7,027 nt of DNA. Source: Bacteroidales bacterium UBA3663 (GTDB lineage: Bacteria > Bacteroidota > Bacteroidia > Bacteroidales > UBA3663). Positions 6,361 to 7,027 of this stretch are shown in pieces. The DNA lies in contig DFJU01000057.1 of NCBI GenBank assembly GCA_002373755.1, forward strand, positions 5,248-12,274, written 5' to 3'. The position numbers and the translations under genes are program-made. The notes below the pieces were generated by a model. It did not search any database. It was not told the DNA's origin and worked only from the letters and a program-made list of their open reading frames with translations. Position 1 is the stretch's first letter. Each line of letters opens with the position of its first letter.

Positions 6361-6593
6361 CGTTCTTCTCACCAAGCAATTCTTACCAATTAGAGCTTGA
6401 CAAAAACACGGCAATCTTGTCGGAGATATATTGCTTTTTCACCCCCAAAGATAGCAAAAACAAACTCAAATTGACACATCAATCGGCCACAATCTGCAAT
6501 ATCGCACGAAAATCCATCAGAAAAGCCATTATTTGACAAGTCAGACGCAAAATTTGAAGGCGTTATCATCGGCCATAAAAGCATCGGCGAGGA

Positions 6594-6620
6594 TACTATC
6601 AGCCTACTATGAGGTACTAT
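6594..6620 (+). promoter_or_regulatory. Three phased TACTAT repeats, candidate activator site upstream of clpB
   Basis: TACTAT occurs at 6594-6599, 6605-6610 and 6615-6620, with start-to-start spacings of 11 and 10 bp, close to one DNA turn. The array lies 79 bp upstream of the sigma-54-type promoter, about 106-132 bp before its expected start near 6726. That is the usual distance for a sigma-54 enhancer-binding protein. The link is inference; no consensus of that kind is known to me. Confidence 0.35.
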
Positions 6621-6698
6621 GGAATTGCGCGCGATCATTATGTCGGCCAATGCCCCGAATCGGTCATTTTGTCCCATCGGCCATCACGGAAAATCGCA

Positions 6699-6715
6699 TT
6701 GGCACGGAATTTGCA
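6699..6715 (+). promoter_or_regulatory. Sigma-54 (RpoN) type -24/-12 promoter for clpB
   Basis: TTGGCACGGAATTTGCA fits the sigma-54 consensus TGGCACG-N4-TTGC(A/T) at every defined position. GG is at 6701-6702 and GC at 6713-6714, with the required 10 bp between. Transcription would start about 12 bases on, near 6726, giving a leader of about 42 nt before the ATG at 6768. A vegetative Bacteroidota pair is weaker here: TTTG at 6710-6713 and TTCTTTCG at 6731-6738 with a 17-bp gap. Caution: GCATTGGC is also one base short of the abundant CATTGGCC word. Confidence 0.65.
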
Positions 6716-6767
6716 AGTCCACGGGGTGAATTCTTTCGCAATTATTAACTCTAAAAATTATACGATT

Positions 6768-7027
6768 ATGATGACCAATCAACAACCACAGAACCAGCAG
6801 GGCGAGAAGGCACTCGAAAAGTTTGCCATCAACCTCTGCCAACGGGCCAAGGAGGGAAAACTTGACCCTGTCATCGGCCGTGACGAGGAGATACGCCGCG
6901 TGCTGCAGATCCTCTCCCGCCGTACGAAAAACAACCCGGTGCTCATCGGCGAACCGGGTACGGGTAAGACCGCCATTGCCGAGGGCTTGGCACAGCGAAT
7001 CGTGCGCGGCGACGTGCCCGAAAACCT
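6768..7027 (+). CDS. clpB: ClpB-type AAA+ disaggregase, first 86 residues (runs off the right edge), N-domain apparently absent
   Basis: After a short Gln/Asn-rich start ([13 protein letters not shown]) the sequence is the beginning of the first AAA+ module: [26 protein letters not shown] (residues ~16-41), [20 protein letters not shown], the Walker A loop GEPGTGKT (61-68), then [19 protein letters not shown]. The wording is closer to ClpB than to ClpA or ClpC. ClpB is a cytosolic ring ATPase that, with DnaK, pulls proteins out of aggregates. Full-length ClpB has ~145 residues of Clp-N domain before this point; here there are only about 15. The frame is open back to an ATG at 6609, but that translation does not resemble a Clp-N domain and overlaps the sigma-54 promoter. 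I therefore chose the ATG at 6768 (6771 is equally possible), behind an AT-rich leader. Confidence 0.85.
   Translation, partial: MMTNQQPQNQQGEKALEKFAINLCQRAKEGKLDPVIGRDEEIRRVLQILSRRTKNNPVLIGEPGTGKTAIAEGLAQRIVRGDVPEN

Larger units (their letters stand above)
6153..6767. other. Divergent intergenic region between the HD gene and clpB
   Basis: This 615-bp stretch has no convincing intact gene. It holds a short leftward coding remnant near the HD gene, a 30-bp imperfect hairpin at 6331-6360, a tract with four TCGGCCA words (near 6482, 6570, 6643 and 6678), three phased TACTAT units and a sigma-54-type promoter for clpB. The HD gene must have its own leftward promoter here or in the remnant, but I found no good Bacteroidota -33/-7 pair. 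A lone TATCTTTG (-7-like) reads leftwards at 6453-6446. Confidence 0.6.

Noticed and set aside
6446..6453. TATCTTTG on the minus strand as a Bacteroidota -7 element for the HD gene
   Set aside because: No TTTG lies at the usual distance upstream (the nearest leaves a 13-bp gap), and it is about 300 bp from the HD start.
6132..6536. A 134-codon plus-strand frame in the HD-clpB intergenic region
   Set aside because: It starts inside the HD gene's start region, has no domain or leader, and runs through the hairpin and the remnant in antisense.
6390..6677. A 95-codon minus-strand frame upstream of clpB
   Set aside because: Its translation has a Cys-rich, unstructured look and overlaps the TACTAT array. 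It reads more like noncoding DNA open by chance, although comparative data could change this.
6609..6767. An in-frame upstream extension of clpB to ATG 6609
   Set aside because: The 53 extra residues do not resemble a Clp-N domain and the extension would place the sigma-54 promoter inside the gene.

Overview
The window looks like a Bacteroidales chromosome, probably Prevotella-like. Three things point there: a TamB/DUF490 protein of the Bacteroidota type, a DUF6804 small membrane protein, and starts preceded by AT-rich leaders instead of Shine-Dalgarno sites. No rRNA or tRNA is present, so the genus is inference. Two GC-rich blocks of core genes flank a clearly AT-rich accessory stretch. Sample lines run near 60% GC in the flanks and roughly a quarter to a third GC in the middle.

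Layout. 1-2906 (minus): the first ~968 residues of a tamB-like gene that runs off the left edge. 2907-2996: a short spacer with a 16-bp palindrome and a REP-like GC hairpin. 2997-3293 (minus): a 98-aa XRE-type repressor-like protein. 3297-3545 (minus): an 82-codon winged-helix ORF that looks like the severed C-terminus of an AlbA_2/AAA_4-type regulator. 3546-6152 (minus): the AT-rich cassette. In transcription order it encodes a 338-aa HD-domain protein, a 214-aa membrane-anchored protein, a 111-aa two-helix membrane protein, a 41-aa single-helix microprotein overlapping it by one base (TAATG), and a 99-aa DUF6804 protein. 6153-6767: a 615-bp intergenic region with a coding remnant, a hairpin, an iterated TACTAT element and a near-perfect sigma-54 promoter. 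6768-7027 (plus): the start of clpB, apparently lacking the usual N-terminal domain.

How it may work together. The genes from 6152 down to 2906 all read leftwards with short gaps. They could form one or two transcripts, with a possible break at the repeat-bearing gap 4323-4452. The HD protein is the only predicted enzyme. Its four downstream partners are all predicted membrane proteins, and two DNA-binding proteins close the cluster. A soluble (phospho)hydrolase plus small membrane proteins in a low-GC insert between housekeeping genes is a layout seen in defence or stress modules, but no gene here proves that role.

The GC-rich DNA also carries an unusually frequent word, CATTGGCC/GGCCAATG. 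I count 12 copies, none of them in the AT-rich cassette. It behaves like a DNA-level signal of the host genome and is an independent sign that the cassette is foreign.
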